Positions 45,357-57,110 of a stretch of 64,000 nt of DNA are shown one piece after another (position 1 is the first letter of the stretch; the number at the start of each line of letters is the position of its first letter). Source of the stretch: Armillaria gallica (lineage: Eukaryota; Basidiomycota; Agaricomycetes; Agaricales; Physalacriaceae). A program made the translations under genes and the position numbers. The DNA is taken from positions 4,123,001 to 4,187,000 of the forward strand of contig JBANDB010000007.1 in NCBI GenBank assembly GCA_037576215.1, written 5' to 3'. A model generated the notes under the pieces. It was not told the origin of the DNA. It worked only from the letters and a program-made list of their open reading frames with translations, and made no database searches.

Positions 45357-46070
45357 ACGCATCAAGAATGGTGACAAGTGGAAGGCAGCATTCAGAACCA
45401 ACCAGGGCTTGTTCAAACCCATAGTTATGTTCTTCAGACTTACCAATTCCCCTGCTACTTTCCAATGGATGATGAATGACATTTTCAAAGATCTCATTGC
45501 ATCAGGAGCCGTAACCATCTATCTCAATGACATCCTCATCATGTCCAAAACAAAGAAAGAGCATCATCGCATCACACGTGAAGTTCTAAAAGTCCTATGA
45601 AAGAACAAGCTATTCCTTAAAGTGGAGAAATGTGAATTCAAGACTTTAGAAACAGAGTACCTTGGAGTCATCATCAGTGAAGGAAGTATTCACATGGATC
45701 CAGTCAAAATCCAAGACATAGCAGAATGGCTGGTACCAGCAAGGAAACAACAGTTACAGTCATTCTGAGGCTTTACAAATTTCTACCGACGCTTCATCAA
45801 AGGATACAGCAAAGTGGTCAAGCCCATGACACAACTGACAGGGAACAATCCATGGAAGTGGGGAATGGCACAACAAAGCACCTTCGAGGAATTGAAAAGA
45901 CTATTGGCTGAAGAAGTGGTATTAGCGATACCAACAGAAGGGGGCAAGTTCCATATAGAGGCAGATGCTAGTGAGGGGGCAATAGGTGCCATTTTGTCAC
46001 AAGAACAAGATGGAAAATGGTGCCCTGTTGCATTTTTATCCAAATCCCTCACAGTCACTGAATGAAATTA
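45357..46070 (+). pseudogene. Gypsy-2 RT core, thumb and start of RNase H
   Basis: The frame resumes RIKNG…KAAFRTNQGLFKP. FFRLTNSPATFQWMMND is the RT palm. The catalytic box reads TIYLNDILIM: the first Asp of YLDD is Asn, a G→A change, so polymerase activity is lost. ETEYLGVIISEGSIHMDP and FTNFYRRFIKGYSKVV follow, then RNase H (IEADASEGAIGAILSQ). Stops are at 45,598 (TGA), 45,767 (TGA) and 46,063 (TGA); the last is at the same codon as in Gypsy-1 (TE-stop-NYEIYD). Confidence 0.93.
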
Positions 46071-48018
46071 TGAGATTTACGACAAAGAACTACTCACAAT
46101 CATGCTCGCCCTCAATGAGTGGAGGCACTACCTGATGAGAGCAGCTCAGGATTTCGAAATCTGGACAGATCATCAGAACCTCCAGTACTTCTGGAAACCC
46201 CAAAAGCTGAATCAACGACAAGCACGTTGGGTAACTGAATTAGCCGAATACCACTTCTCTCTTTACCACAAACCAGGAATGGCAAACAAGAAGGCTGACC
46301 TGCTTAGTCAAAGGGCAGACCATAAACAAGGCAAAGAAGATAAAGACGAGATTGTAGTTCTTAAATCTGAACATTTTCAGATGATGATCATGCCCACAAC
46401 TGAAGAGATAAAGACCAAAATCAAATGCACTATGCTTGACCATCACCAATGGGACAAGAACATCTCCAGATCCCTCAACCATAATCGAGGAATGAAAATT
46501 GAAAATGGACTAATCTACCATGATAGCTGAATCTATGTTCCCCAAGATCATGCATTAAGAGGAGAAATCATCTCAAGATCTCATAACCACATCACTGCAG
46601 GGCACCCCGGTGTGGAGAAAACCAAAGAGCTTGTGCTACAAGAGTATTGGTGGCCCAAGATAAAGAAGGACATAGAAGCCTATGTCCATGCTTGTGAAAC
46701 ATGCCAATGAACCAAGTCAAGCACTCAAGCCAAAGCGGCACCACTACATCCCAATGCCATCCCTTCCCAACCATGGACCCACATCTCCATTGATATGGTC
46801 ACTGGTTTACCTATGTGCAACGGCTACAACACTATCCTAATGATTGTCGACCGCTTCTCCAAAGAAATCATTTCGATTGCATATTCCACAGAGCTGTTAT
46901 CAAAAGGGTGGGCCAAGATCTTACACAACAAAGTATACACCAAACACAGAATGCCACAAGTGGTCATCTCCAACTGAGGCACTGTATTCATCTCCAAGTT
47001 CATGAAAGACTTCTACGACTTGCTCCAGATCAAGGCTAATGCATCCACCACCTTTCACCTCCAAACAGATGGGCAAACAGAATGAGTCAACCAGGAGGTT
47101 GAAAAATACCTTCGAATCTTCATTAACCATCTTCAAAATGACTAGGTAGAATGGCTATCACTTGCCGCATTCACTCACAACAACCATATCCATTCAGCCA
47201 CCAGCATGAGTCCTTTTGAAATCAATTACAGCTACAATGCCCATGTCCTACCAGGAGCCAAGTCCCAGACACTGTTCTGAATCCCAGCCTCAACAACTTT
47301 CATCTCCAAAATGCAAGAGATCTATGCTGCAGCCAAATGATCACTCAAGAAAGCTGCCAAACAAATGAAAGCCCAATATGACAAAAAGAAATATCTGGCA
47401 GTCAAGTATCAAGTAGGAGACAAGGTCTGGTTAGACACAACCAATCCCCACCTCCCATAACCAAAGAAGAAGCTCACAGACAAACAAACGGGCCCATTCA
47501 TGATTGTCGCAAAGAAGAGGGTCTCAGCATACACTCTCAAACTCCCTACCAACTGGCATATCCACCCAACATTCAATGAAGCACTCCTTACTCCGTATAT
47601 GCCACCTGTGTTCCTGAACCAAGAACAACCACCACTGCCACCACCAGATCTAATTGACAGTGCCAAACATTACAAAGTCGAAAAGGTTCTTGACAGTAGA
47701 TGCTGCAAGGTTAAGGGAAAAGCCAGGGAACCATGGCACTCAGTTACCAATTACTTTGTGAAATGAAAGGGCTATGGACCAGAATTGAACAGCTGGGTAC
47801 AGGAAGACCATATGGATGCTGATGAACTCATCGAAGAATACCTCACTGAGCATGTAGACAGAGTCATCGACAAACCAGAAAATTGGCAGTCCTACACAGA
47901 CCCATGAACAGGCAAGAAGGTGTGGTACAATGAAGACGAGCTTTGGGAGTTGCTAGGGGACCACAATGATCCTTCAATGGACACTAAATCACCCTTTGAA
48001 CTGGACAGCATACCATAA
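46071..48018 (+). pseudogene. Gypsy-2 RNase H end, integrase and chromodomain
   Basis: YDKELLTIMLALNEWRHYLM and TDHQNLQYF belong to RNase H. The integrase finger is HPGVEKTKEL … CETCQ, followed by TGA (46,708) for Arg. The core has HISIDMVTGLP, ISN-stop-GTVF (TGA at 46,975 where Gypsy-1 has DRG, so the Asp is also Asn) and QTE-stop-VNQE. YTLKLPTNWHIHPTFNEALL precedes a chromodomain: HYKVEKVLDSR, YFVK-stop-KGYG, where TGA replaces the Trp of FVKWKG, and NSWVQEDHM. It closes with TAA at 48,016. A poly-purine CAAGGGGGTAA precedes the 3' LTR. Confidence 0.93.
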
Positions 48019-48053
48019 CAGCAGTCAGGATGCCTGCCTTAACAAGGGGGTAA

Positions 48054-48963
48054 TATTATGATTTAATTTAGTTTCTTTATCTAAGTGCCTCTTATCTTAT
48101 CTTCAGTGCTTATCTTATTTTATCCTTAGGATATGCAACTCCACAGAGCCATGACTCACGATACAGTCACCACTGTTTGCCTTGTGTTATTTCTGCTTCT
48201 TTCTTGCAATGGTGCACTTATTATTAGACCCCTCATTTTAGTATATAAGTACTGTAGCTCAAGCTGTATATTTCCTAGCTTTGAGCTAATGTTTATTCAT
48301 ACCGAAACACATTCATTCTTGCTAAGCGCTAAAACACTTAGTCTTGAGGTCCTTTCATCACAAGACCAATCAGTGACTGTGTTATGCACATGCCACTGGC
48401 CTCCGCTTCACATCTATTCCAACTTCAATGATAACTCTAGCATTCCTCATTATCGGACTCCGCAGCCTCCAACTGCTTACCATTACTGTCCCATTTGATA
48501 TTTCATTTATTATTTTATTTTACTATTTCACATATTAACTTTAGAACCCAAATCTGGTAGTGAACAGACCACCGCCGGAGTCCATCGGACTCTGACTCGG
48601 ATTTACCTACTCATATATATACCATAGAAATACTTGTAGATACTCAGTCCGAATATCAACTTGGTTTAGCCAAATCTCTCTTTGACTCCAAGTCTAATCT
48701 ATTGCTCTCCAAGTCCACAGCCTCCACTCTGTTGGACTATCTTTACTCTCTATCCAAACCTTCACTCTCCATGGACTCCGCTCCGTAATCCAATCTTAGG
48801 GCTTTGGCTCAAGGGTGACATTGCTAATAGCTTTGCCAAAGCCCATGCACTCTGCGGACCTCTACTTGTGTGAGTTATCTCTGTCTATTTGGCACATCCC
48901 TAACAGACTGTACAAACACAATACAGCTGATTGTTTACTCTTGATTGGATGTTGGGTCTTACA
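48054..48963 (+). repeat. Gypsy-2 3' LTR with nested solo LTR
   Basis: It starts TATTATGATTTAATTTAG (TG changed to TA) and ends TTGGGTCTTACA. Apart from the insertion at 48,380–48,905 and an extra ~17 bp in the CTTATC tract, it aligns with the 5' LTR at perhaps 94% identity. It still has ATACCGAAAC, the ancestral target of TGTCATGCC copy 2. Confidence 0.92.
48380..48905 (+). repeat. Solo LTR (526 bp), TGTTA…TAACA family
   Basis: It runs TGTTATGCACATGCC … GGCACATCCCTAACA. Perfect 5-bp duplications GACTG flank it (48,375–48,379; 48,906–48,910). The empty site is in the Gypsy-2 5' LTR (CAGTGACTGTACAAATG). It is homologous to 12,194–12,709. Confidence 0.93.
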
Positions 48964-51126
48964 CAAGTCTGGGAGGATACCAAGGCACCAACAAAGATCT
49001 GAAAAGGTTGTTCAGTATGATGGCACCTCAATGCTTGACATCCAATACCATTTCTCAGCTGCAGAGAATGCTGCTCCCAGCACTCTCCATAATCAACTGC
49101 ATAGCTGAGTATAGCTAGCAGGCATGGCTTGATGGATTCCGGTCAATCCAATATGCACACCTTGCCACAAAAACTGTCCACCACTACCCACTGTTCATTG
49201 TCTCATACTGGAAGGAAGTCATTGACATTGGGTCTACCTATAGACAATGGGCAAAGGCTATAGATTGGATTACAAACCAGATGAACCAGAAAAAGTTAGA
49301 GGAGTGACAAGACCTTGCTTTTGATGTAGCAGCCCTGCTAACAATAGTGCCCTGAAACAAAATCAAAGCTGATCTCTCAGATGAAAAGCCAATACACACC
49401 TTGTACCGCCTCCTAGGACACACATGGATTGCCAGCTTACAGCAGAACAACTTTTTACACCTCCTACACCAGAAGATGATGGATGACCTGCCCAGGTACT
49501 GCCATATTCAAGTGGAGGATATTGAGCTAGCAGTCAAGCTTCTTGATACCTATCGAATGGCAGATAAATCAGGATATCAAAAGTGCAAGGAGTTTCATTG
49601 GTTACAAACCCTAGGTCAGGCTGTTGTCATCAGGTATGAGACACTAATTATGGTAGTGAACTTGACACCAGTGTCCAATAATCCACATTAGGTTGCACTT
49701 GTACTGGATGGGAAGAGCAGAAAAATCAGATATGGAGACGGATTCAGCAAACCAATATCAGCTGAGCTACATGCAGCTATTCAGTGATGGATGAGGAAGC
49801 TTAGTGGCAAGGGATTTCGAGTTTCAAAGCTTTCCATAGCTGCATAGAACAACAGTTTTAACTGTGAAATATTAGCAAACAACTCACTGGAGCACCATCT
49901 CTCTTTCCACAGGTTCCGCTACTTGTGAGTGGTGAAGGAGCTATAGCAGTCAAAAGGATGAAGAAGTTTGTGGCTGTGGTCAAAAAGTGCATTAAGCAGG
50001 TGGCAATGGTGGAATATATAGAAAAGTGAGCCTTCACCCTAGTTCCATTCATTTCTGCCAGTGGCAATATGCTGCCCATACAAGCAATATTTTCTAGTGG
50101 TTCTAATCGATCCTGTCCTAGTAAAGATGCACTGATGTATAGTGAAGCAATGCAGCTAGGTATCAGATTTCTTCCATCAAAAATGAAGACATACTGGTCT
50201 ACACAAGACACAATGAGGTCTCTAGTCACCAATATTCTCATTCTGTACTACAATGATGTGAAGGCTCACCTGGGATTGCCTACATCCCAGCACTCCAAGT
50301 GGAAGATAGACTGTTGGAGTGTTCACAAATCAGTAGAGTTTTGAGACTGAATATGGGAAAACCACTCAAATATCATTGTTGTTTATGTTCCAGGTGGTAC
50401 AACAGGTCTATGGCAGCTGCTTGATATTGATATACAGTGGCCACTGAAGCTGAGTATCAAAAAGACAAGTCATTATAATATTGTCTCAGATGTTATGAAA
50501 CAGCTGGAAAATGGTACAGACCCAAAAAAGATACAGACCGATACAAGTGTTGGGGTGCTGAGAGATCAGTCCATTGGTTGGATTGTGAACACTATCTGAG
50601 ACATAAGTGACAAAAAATTTGTAAAAAAGGTTTGCTATACTTCTCCAAATCTAATATAACATTTTGCTGATGATCATTTCAGGCATGGGAACTGTGCTGT
50701 ATAGACAATTTAAACATGTCCTAAGCCTCCCTTACCTTTGCAGATGCTTTTGCACAGTTAAGAAGCCTTCTAGAAACAAACCCTACACTTTATGAGGAGC
50801 TCACCAAAGAATCTCACAATTTAAGAGACTCAGGCATCAAGGAACTGCCCTTTTCTGATATTATTGATGATGATAGTGATGTTCTTATTATGGTGATCCA
50901 GAAGTTGTTGGTGGGAGACAAAGGAATAAGTAACACCTTTGCATTACAGGATGACAGAAGCATCACACAAGCTGGGTTGATGGATCATAGTGTCACAGAT
51001 TGTCCTAAGTCTTTGGGTGATGCACTTGATGCACCTCTTGAACAAGGGCAAAGAAAGAAGAAACCCATGAGATGTTTTGAAGACTGCTATTATGACAAAA
51101 GATTTTGGGAGCAGGACAATAAATAG
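48964..51126 (+). pseudogene. Pogo-like DDE_1 transposase, copy 1 main part
   Basis: After the duplicated target the gene continues GTNKDLKRFFSMMAPQCL. It runs through LYRLLGHTWIASLQQNNFL and RMADKSGYQKCKEFHWLQ to the catalytic region. There MLPIQAIFSSGSNRSCPS, KIDCWSVHKSVEF and VVYVPGGTTGLWQLLDI match the DDE_1 (pogo/CENP-B-like) pattern, in which DxWSxH and VPxxxTxxxQPLD carry catalytic and conserved residues. It ends FEDCYYDKRFWEQDNK at 51,126. Several frames are joined by stops or frameshifts (for example 49,690, 50,342, 50,600). Three of its ORFs are identical, or differ by one residue, from copy 2. Confidence 0.75.
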
Positions 51127-51312
51127 AGTCTAGATAGCAGTATTGGTCAACTATTACCTCATGTATGGTATTTTCAAGCCCAAATTAGGCCTTTTCTTGA
51201 CTTGTTAGGATGTCAGTTCAGACTCTCCCATTAGGCATTATGGTATATAAAATTGGTTTGGTTCAGAGGGGTCTGTTAGGCATTAGATAAACTTACAGCC
51301 AAAATAGTACAG

Positions 51313-51590
51313 TAATCCAGAGCACAGCTCATTTCCACATGATGCATTTATTGATGCACTGATTGCATGGATCATTGCTGATAATCAGTTTTGCATAGCT
51401 TTTGTGCCACTATAGTAATACTCATCAAATCTTAGTCTATTAATGTAATTGAGAGTCTTCATTTGCGTTCCATATTTTTGATGCTATGAGAGGAGCTCAA
51501 GGACTCCAACATATCTCACTGAACTTCACTACAAGCATGTATTCTTAAAATGTGCGATCAATATATCAATGAGCTTGCTTCAGAGTTAAA
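51313..51590 (+). pseudogene. hAT transposase (fragment 3 of 5)
   Basis: The frame resumes across the TA: NPEHSSFPHDAFIDALIAWI and IADNQ, the ALxxWIxADDQ signature of fungal hAT proteins. After a possible short intron come SINVIESLHLRSIF, LML-stop-EELKDSNISH-stop-TSLQ and CDQYINELASELK. Both stops are TGA at positions that are normally Arg. The exon ends at GTGAGT (51,591), a good donor whose acceptor I place at about 60,187. Confidence 0.8.
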
Positions 51591-53791
51591 AGTGAGTGGT
51601 TTTCTTTTATAATCTGTTCAACTTCTCATCTGATATTGAATGATCAGGCCAGACTGTAAGATTAGGTCAAACATACATGGATAATATCCACAGTCTGCTT
51701 TGGAATCTTGGTCTAAAAAAAATCTTTTTTTTTTGGCTATTTTTTGCTCTTTTTGTCAGACTAGCATTTGCTTAGAAATTTTGTGCATAAAAATGATCGT
51801 AATCAAAGCCATTAATCCTCTATATATCATAGGAAACCATTTCCCATCCTCCTGCTCAGTGTTTGGGCCCGGAAAAAATTGCATATACCTCCCAAAAAAA
51901 AGTTTGATTGAATCCACAGTCCTTTTTCACATGCACACCTCTCATTTTAGCTGAATGTGTCAGGGCAAGCCAGGATGTACTTGGACCATGGGATTATCCC
52001 ATTCCCAATCTGGTAGCTAGGCTAGTTTTAAAATCTACTATGCAAATTCCATATATTTTTGCATGAGCTAGACTTATAGAAGTATATAGTATTTATAAAA
52101 GTCATACATATTCTTCCACAAGTTGATGTAGTGTCATGAATCTCTATTTTAGTGACAGAAATACAACTTCAATGATTTTTGGACTTTGCTGGAGACACAA
52201 AGTTTCAGACTAATTCTAACTTCAAGAAAGAAAATGCTTCAGTTCAGGTCGACTATGTATTCTGAAATAGACAAAAGTATCTAGAAGTGTCAAAGTATAG
52301 TATATTATAGTACAGTTTGATTCTTGTAGCTTACAGTGAAGTGTATGTACTAAAATACCCATATTGAATAAATATCATTTTAAAGTCAGTAGACACTACC
52401 AACCATAAACTACTAATGAGATGCACATTTAGTATCTTCGAAAACTCTGACATTAAATATGCATATGTATTTGAGATCAGAATGGATTGGATAAGCCTTT
52501 GAAATAGTATTATACATAATTTTAGATATAAGACAATGCCTTCACTATTTCAAATAGCACAGAGGTGTGCAAAGGAGATATACTATATAATTTTGACCAA
52601 GTGTTCATAAATTTGGAAAATTTTGGTCAAAAAAAATACAAAAGAAATTGGAAAAATCAAAAGAAAATTATTGGTACCAACTGTTTTTTTTAGGAGCATT
52701 ACCTGTTACTAAACACTTGGTCAAAATTATACAGTACTATTGAATAAGCCCTAAATTAGGGATATTTCACCATTAAATAGGCATTATCTACTTCTTACTG
52801 TGTCGTATTGCTCCAAGATCTACATAAATACAATATATCTATCTACTGTTACATATACTAAAGCTTTATGGGATGTTGGAGTAAGTGGTACGAGCCACGA
52901 ATGAATTTTGAGCATGCATTCTGGTCATTCGATTGTCATGGTCTGACCAACTGAGTAGTGATTGAGTGGCTGTGCTACTTCTTTCTGCCTTTTACCACCA
53001 CCACCGATGATGACAGCACCTATCTGCTCCTTCAACAGCTCTTGCAGCTATATAAAGGGACATAATCATCTCTTATAATACTTACTCTCATTTTTAGATG
53101 TTTTTTTTATATATCCTGTGGCCCCAAGAGCCCAGAATAGTGTTCATTATGCCCACACTCACCATGTAAGCCCTTGAATGAGGCTATACTTCTCTCATGC
53201 GATATTCCACCTCCCTACATAATCACTTCAATCACTTGTACCACTGACAACTGCCACTTTGTTCTCACAGCCTACCAGCCTACCCACCTCCAACCCACTA
53301 CACTGAGATTGAGCACAATCACAGTGAAGCACTGCTATTCAACAATGAAACATCATCTATCATGCAGCAAGATCAATAATTGAACACCATCTGGGGGGAG
53401 AAAGGGCCATATGCACATCCAGCAAGCCAACCATGATGATGATGATAACAGCAGCAGCAGTGGGTAATGATGGTGTCTATAGTGGCCAGGGAGGATCATT
53501 GTGGAAGGGAGGGGTTGTATGAGGGGGGCATTGTGCTGTGAAGAACAGAGGAATAGCTAGTAAGGTGAGAAAGGATGGCAGGGCAAGCAGGAGGGTGGGG
53601 GCAACATTGGGATACTGATAGTGAATGACAGTGATGATGAGTGATGATGGACCCACCCTTCTACATGCCAATGAAAGACTTGAACATATGACTAACATGT
53701 TTATCATTGTAGCTGTACAGCCACTGCCTTGCCTACAAATCAACCTCAATGATGATAATGAATGGCTCAACAATGATGATGATAGTCATGT
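51591..53791. other. hAT intron, unassigned part with a small MITE
   Basis: After the donor I see no further hAT coding sequence. Apart from the MITE at 52,583–52,734 the stretch is AT-rich. Short ORFs at 53,174 and 53,477 are not recognisable. Confidence 0.5.
52583..52734. mobile_element. Pogo-type MITE (152 bp)
   Basis: Inverted ends CTATATAATTTTGACC / GGTCAAAATTATACAG continue with AAGTGTT and lie between TA dinucleotides (52,581–52,582; 52,735–52,736). The termini resemble those of the two pogo-like elements (CTGTACAATTTTGAC), so it could be mobilised by the same transposase. Confidence 0.75.
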
Positions 53792-54620
53792 TGATGAGCC
53801 TCCAGATTCTGTATGCTCATAAATTTATGGATCTATAATGATCTAGCAATATTCTGCCCCTTCTGAACCTCCATATCAAAGCTCAGCCATAATTGCCAGG
53901 CTCTTTGATCACAAATCCTATTAAACCCATTCCAAAATCATTCTGAACTCTCATCCCAGACTTTCCAAATCACTTGAAATAGCTGTAAAAAACTTGAATC
54001 CTGTTATGCAACTCTAATGACAAGTTAGCGAACTATTATAATTCACTACAGTCAGCAGCAGTTCAAGCCTTACCAAGGCTGTTTACTTTGCACAGTTCAT
54101 AGCTTAGTAAATGCGCAGGAAGTTTGCTTTGCAGCAGCCTTGCACAGTAACTGAAGTTACATGCACAGTTGCATAGTTCTTAAAGTGGCACAGCTGCTGA
54201 CAGATCTCAACCCAGCATTAGTAAGGAAAGGACAAGAATACTCTATTGCACAGTAAATAGTCGCTTGTGTTGCGAATTAACAGGGCAAGGACAAATGTAG
54301 CTTATCTACAAGTAATTCTCAAAATAGTATAAAAGTAGCCAACTAAAAGTATGAAAGGAGGAGGAGACAAACCCCAGGGAGTTACTTGCCCACAAGTACA
54401 CTACCTTACACACCTCCCAGATCTGATACACACACCTGAAGTTATTGTTTCTCTACTGTTCATTAGAGAAATAACACTTAGTGAACTTTCCTTTTGCTAA
54501 TAAAAGTTAGCTATAACTTCATGTGCTTACCTCTGCTCTAAAAACTTTGCTAGGAAACCTTTACTGGTTACCCTTGTGAAGCATCCTCAACATTTTAAGT
54601 TTGCTTGCATACCTGTGCAC

Positions 54621-56487
54621 TGATGAGCCTCCAGGCTCTGTACACTCAGAATTTGCGGATTTAGCCATCCATCACCCAATACCTTCGAAATGATGCCATT
54701 ATAATCCTCACACACTCTATAACACTGCCAACTCTCGATAATACCACGGATTTTCGTAGTATAAGCCACAAACATTCAGATACAGTCCTAAAACCATGAC
54801 ATCCACTCCTCACACACTCCATTATCCTTCCCAGCTCGCCTCGCATCACAATTACCGTATCCCATCACGGCAAGGCACCTTTGATCGACAATCATCCTAA
54901 AATGAGGTTGCTATATCACTCAGAAGCACTAGTTGATGTGCCCATCAATCATTTAATGAAATGACGTGATTGATGCGAGTACCCTCCCAGCTCTGATAAT
55001 TACAGCTACGGCAACTATAGACCACTTTACTAAGGCTGTTACAGTGCCAAGACTTCGAATTATTGTTGCCCCATGCATACACCTCAGCACAGCAACTGCA
55101 GCTCAATAATCCGCAGCTACACAGCACCTTATGATCCGCTCATCGCTCAATAAAACCACATGGTTCGCATCCATACATGGCAACGTCGAGGACTTGCTGT
55201 TACTTTAAAACTACAAATACCATATGTTTACTATGGCTATTACAAAAGCCAAGGACTTACAGCCTTACTAAGGCTCCGAAGAATATTCTATTTATAAAAT
55301 CGTACTTGTAATATAAAAACTAGGTAGAAACCGCATTTTTAGTTCTAGTTCTTACCCAGTTGACGAGGCTACAGCATTACCAGTCAGCTACGGTTACTCC
55401 AAGTTATTCCCCACCACTTGCTTTACTCTTTAAACATTGTTGGTTGCACCAATACATGAAATCTTGTGTCAATAACTTGCTTTTGTCTTTTAATGCCACA
55501 ACATCGCTTCACTTTCACCACATAGGATTGTTTCATCACTTTTATCTTCTACATCACCATCGTTTTCATCACCCAGTTCAGTATTGCCTCCGTGTAGGCC
55601 CAGTTCAGCTCCATAGGATCACTCTCGTCTTTATCATTGTTCGGAGTTGCCATGCATCTATTGCTGCAGCACCCCACTCAGCACCTCAGTTGCTATGATT
55701 TCTACCAGTTTCTTGCAGTTTCCATACATTTATTGCTATTGTTTTGACTCACAATATTAGGTACACCCCAAGCCATGTTTACTAGGCTATTTCGACATCT
55801 TCTAGTCCATTGCCACGATTTCTAGAGCATCGCAACAATTTCTAGCATGTTGCTATGATTACCAGTCCTTCCACACGATTACTCGTCCTCACCCACGATT
55901 ACTAGAACATCACAACATTTTCTAGTCCCTCCCCACGTTTTACAGTCCATCCCCATGATTTCTAGCGTGTTGCTACGATTTCTAGCTCATTGCTACGATT
56001 TCTATAGCATCGCAATGATTTCTAGCATGTTGCTACGATTTCTAGAGCATTGCTATGATTACTTGTCCTCCCCCACGATTACTAGAGCATCACAATGTTT
56101 TCTAGTCCCTCCCCATGTTTTCTCGACCATTGCAATGATTTCTAGCACGTTGCTACGATTTCTAGACCCATTTTCATGGTCTCTAGATCATTTTCGCAGT
56201 TTCTATTGCGGTTTCTTGGTATTCAAGTCATACCAGATTCCGTCCCATCTCATTTATCGAGATCCTTCCCGGCTTACAGCCAATGTCTATTAGTACTCCT
56301 TGACCAAGAGTACTACTTTGCAGACTTAAAGTCGCAGTGTATCTTGTGTTATTGAGGAATTGACTGCACGGAGGTGCACCGAACCACTCGCACACACATT
56401 GCCTTGATTGCTGTATTGCTACGATTATTGCCTAAGCTCTCACCAAGTTTTGGGTGTTGCCGTTGCCATGGAAGTCTAGGCTCATCA
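54621..56487 (+). repeat. TGATGAGCC-family LTR, copy B (1,867 bp)
   Basis: It is about 95% identical to copy A, with the same 9-bp inverted ends. The flanks are GCAC (54,617–54,620) and GCGC (56,488–56,491). It lies inside copy C. Confidence 0.9.
55802..56203 (+). repeat. 20-bp minisatellite in LTR copy B (about 20 units)
   Basis: Same unit as at 44,653 (CTAGNNCATNNCYACGATTT). The order and number of variants differ from copy A, so the array has changed since the two insertions. Confidence 0.87.
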
Positions 56488-57110
56488 GCGCTTTAAAGAG
56501 CAATCCGAAGCTAGGATTGAAGCCCTTTAACCACTAACAACCCAGTACCACCATTTCCAAACTTAGGAAACAACACCACTTAACTCTTATAGAGTTAGAC
56601 ACCTTGGGGCCTTAGGTACATTTCTCATAGAAGAGAAAGTTTGCTACCATTGCCCTTGTGATTTGACTCAAGATTGATACTGACTTGCTTGATATTAGGA
56701 TTGTTTAGAGCTATATCTTGCTTGCACATATTTTATCTTGGACAAAACCTCACTCACATCTAGAGCACCAGCTTCATTAACTCACATAGAGTTCTCCAAC
56801 CAAATCCACAGCTAGGATTTCGACACCACATAGTTCACACTGCATCTAGGTCACCCCACTCAGCATACATCCACGTTTATGCATCCCTTCCCTTCTAGGA
56901 AAGTTCGTGTACCTACTTTGAGCCTCTGAACAGCCTTCAGAGAATCATAACAAAGCATAGCAATACTCTACTATACCACCAGGAAGCTATAGTCACCACA
57001 TGGAGGTGCAAGACTACACTTGCTAGAACCTGCCTTCAGATTCTGTGTTTGGTTACACTTGCTGTTACAGGTCTTGTGTTTTCTGCCTGCAGGAGTCTTT
57101 AGGTTCATCA

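Larger units (their letters stand above)
38721..48963 (+). mobile_element. Gypsy-2: full-length but decayed chromodomain gypsy retrotransposon
   Basis: Both LTRs are present (38,721–39,085; 48,054–48,963, the latter with a nested solo LTR). The flanks are CGAGT (38,716–38,720) and CAAGT (48,964–48,968), a 5-bp duplication with one G→A. The pogo copy 2 provides the empty site (GTTGCGAGTCTGAGAGG on its coding strand). The internal order is membrane ORF, gag, protease, RT (split by LTR copy A), RNase H, integrase and chromodomain. More than ten in-frame stops, nearly all TGA at arginine positions, make it dead. Confidence 0.95.
38286..51312 (+). mobile_element. Pogo-like element copy 1, split by Gypsy-2, inserted in the hAT gene
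   Basis: Inverted termini CTGTACAATTTTGAC / …CTGTACTATTTTGG are flanked by TA (38,284–38,285; 51,313–51,314). Without Gypsy-2 its length is about 2.8 kb. Copy 2 (60,666–63,724) is inverted. hAT codons rejoin across the TA (SSCSN then NPEHSSFPHDAF). The internal gene encodes a DDE_1-like transposase. Confidence 0.87.
53792..57110 (+). repeat. TGATGAGCC-family LTR, copy C, diverged, with copy B nested
   Basis: It starts TGATGAGCCTCCAGATTC and ends TCTTTAGGTTCATCA. The flanks are ATGT (53,788–53,791) and ACAT (57,111–57,114), both one transition from ACGT. Removing copy B leaves about 1.45 kb. It is only loosely similar to A and B internally, so it may be a separate subfamily. Confidence 0.65.

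Noticed and set aside
52583..52734. Solo end of the pogo-like element
   Set aside because: Both ends are present within 152 bp, so it is a MITE and not a truncated copy.
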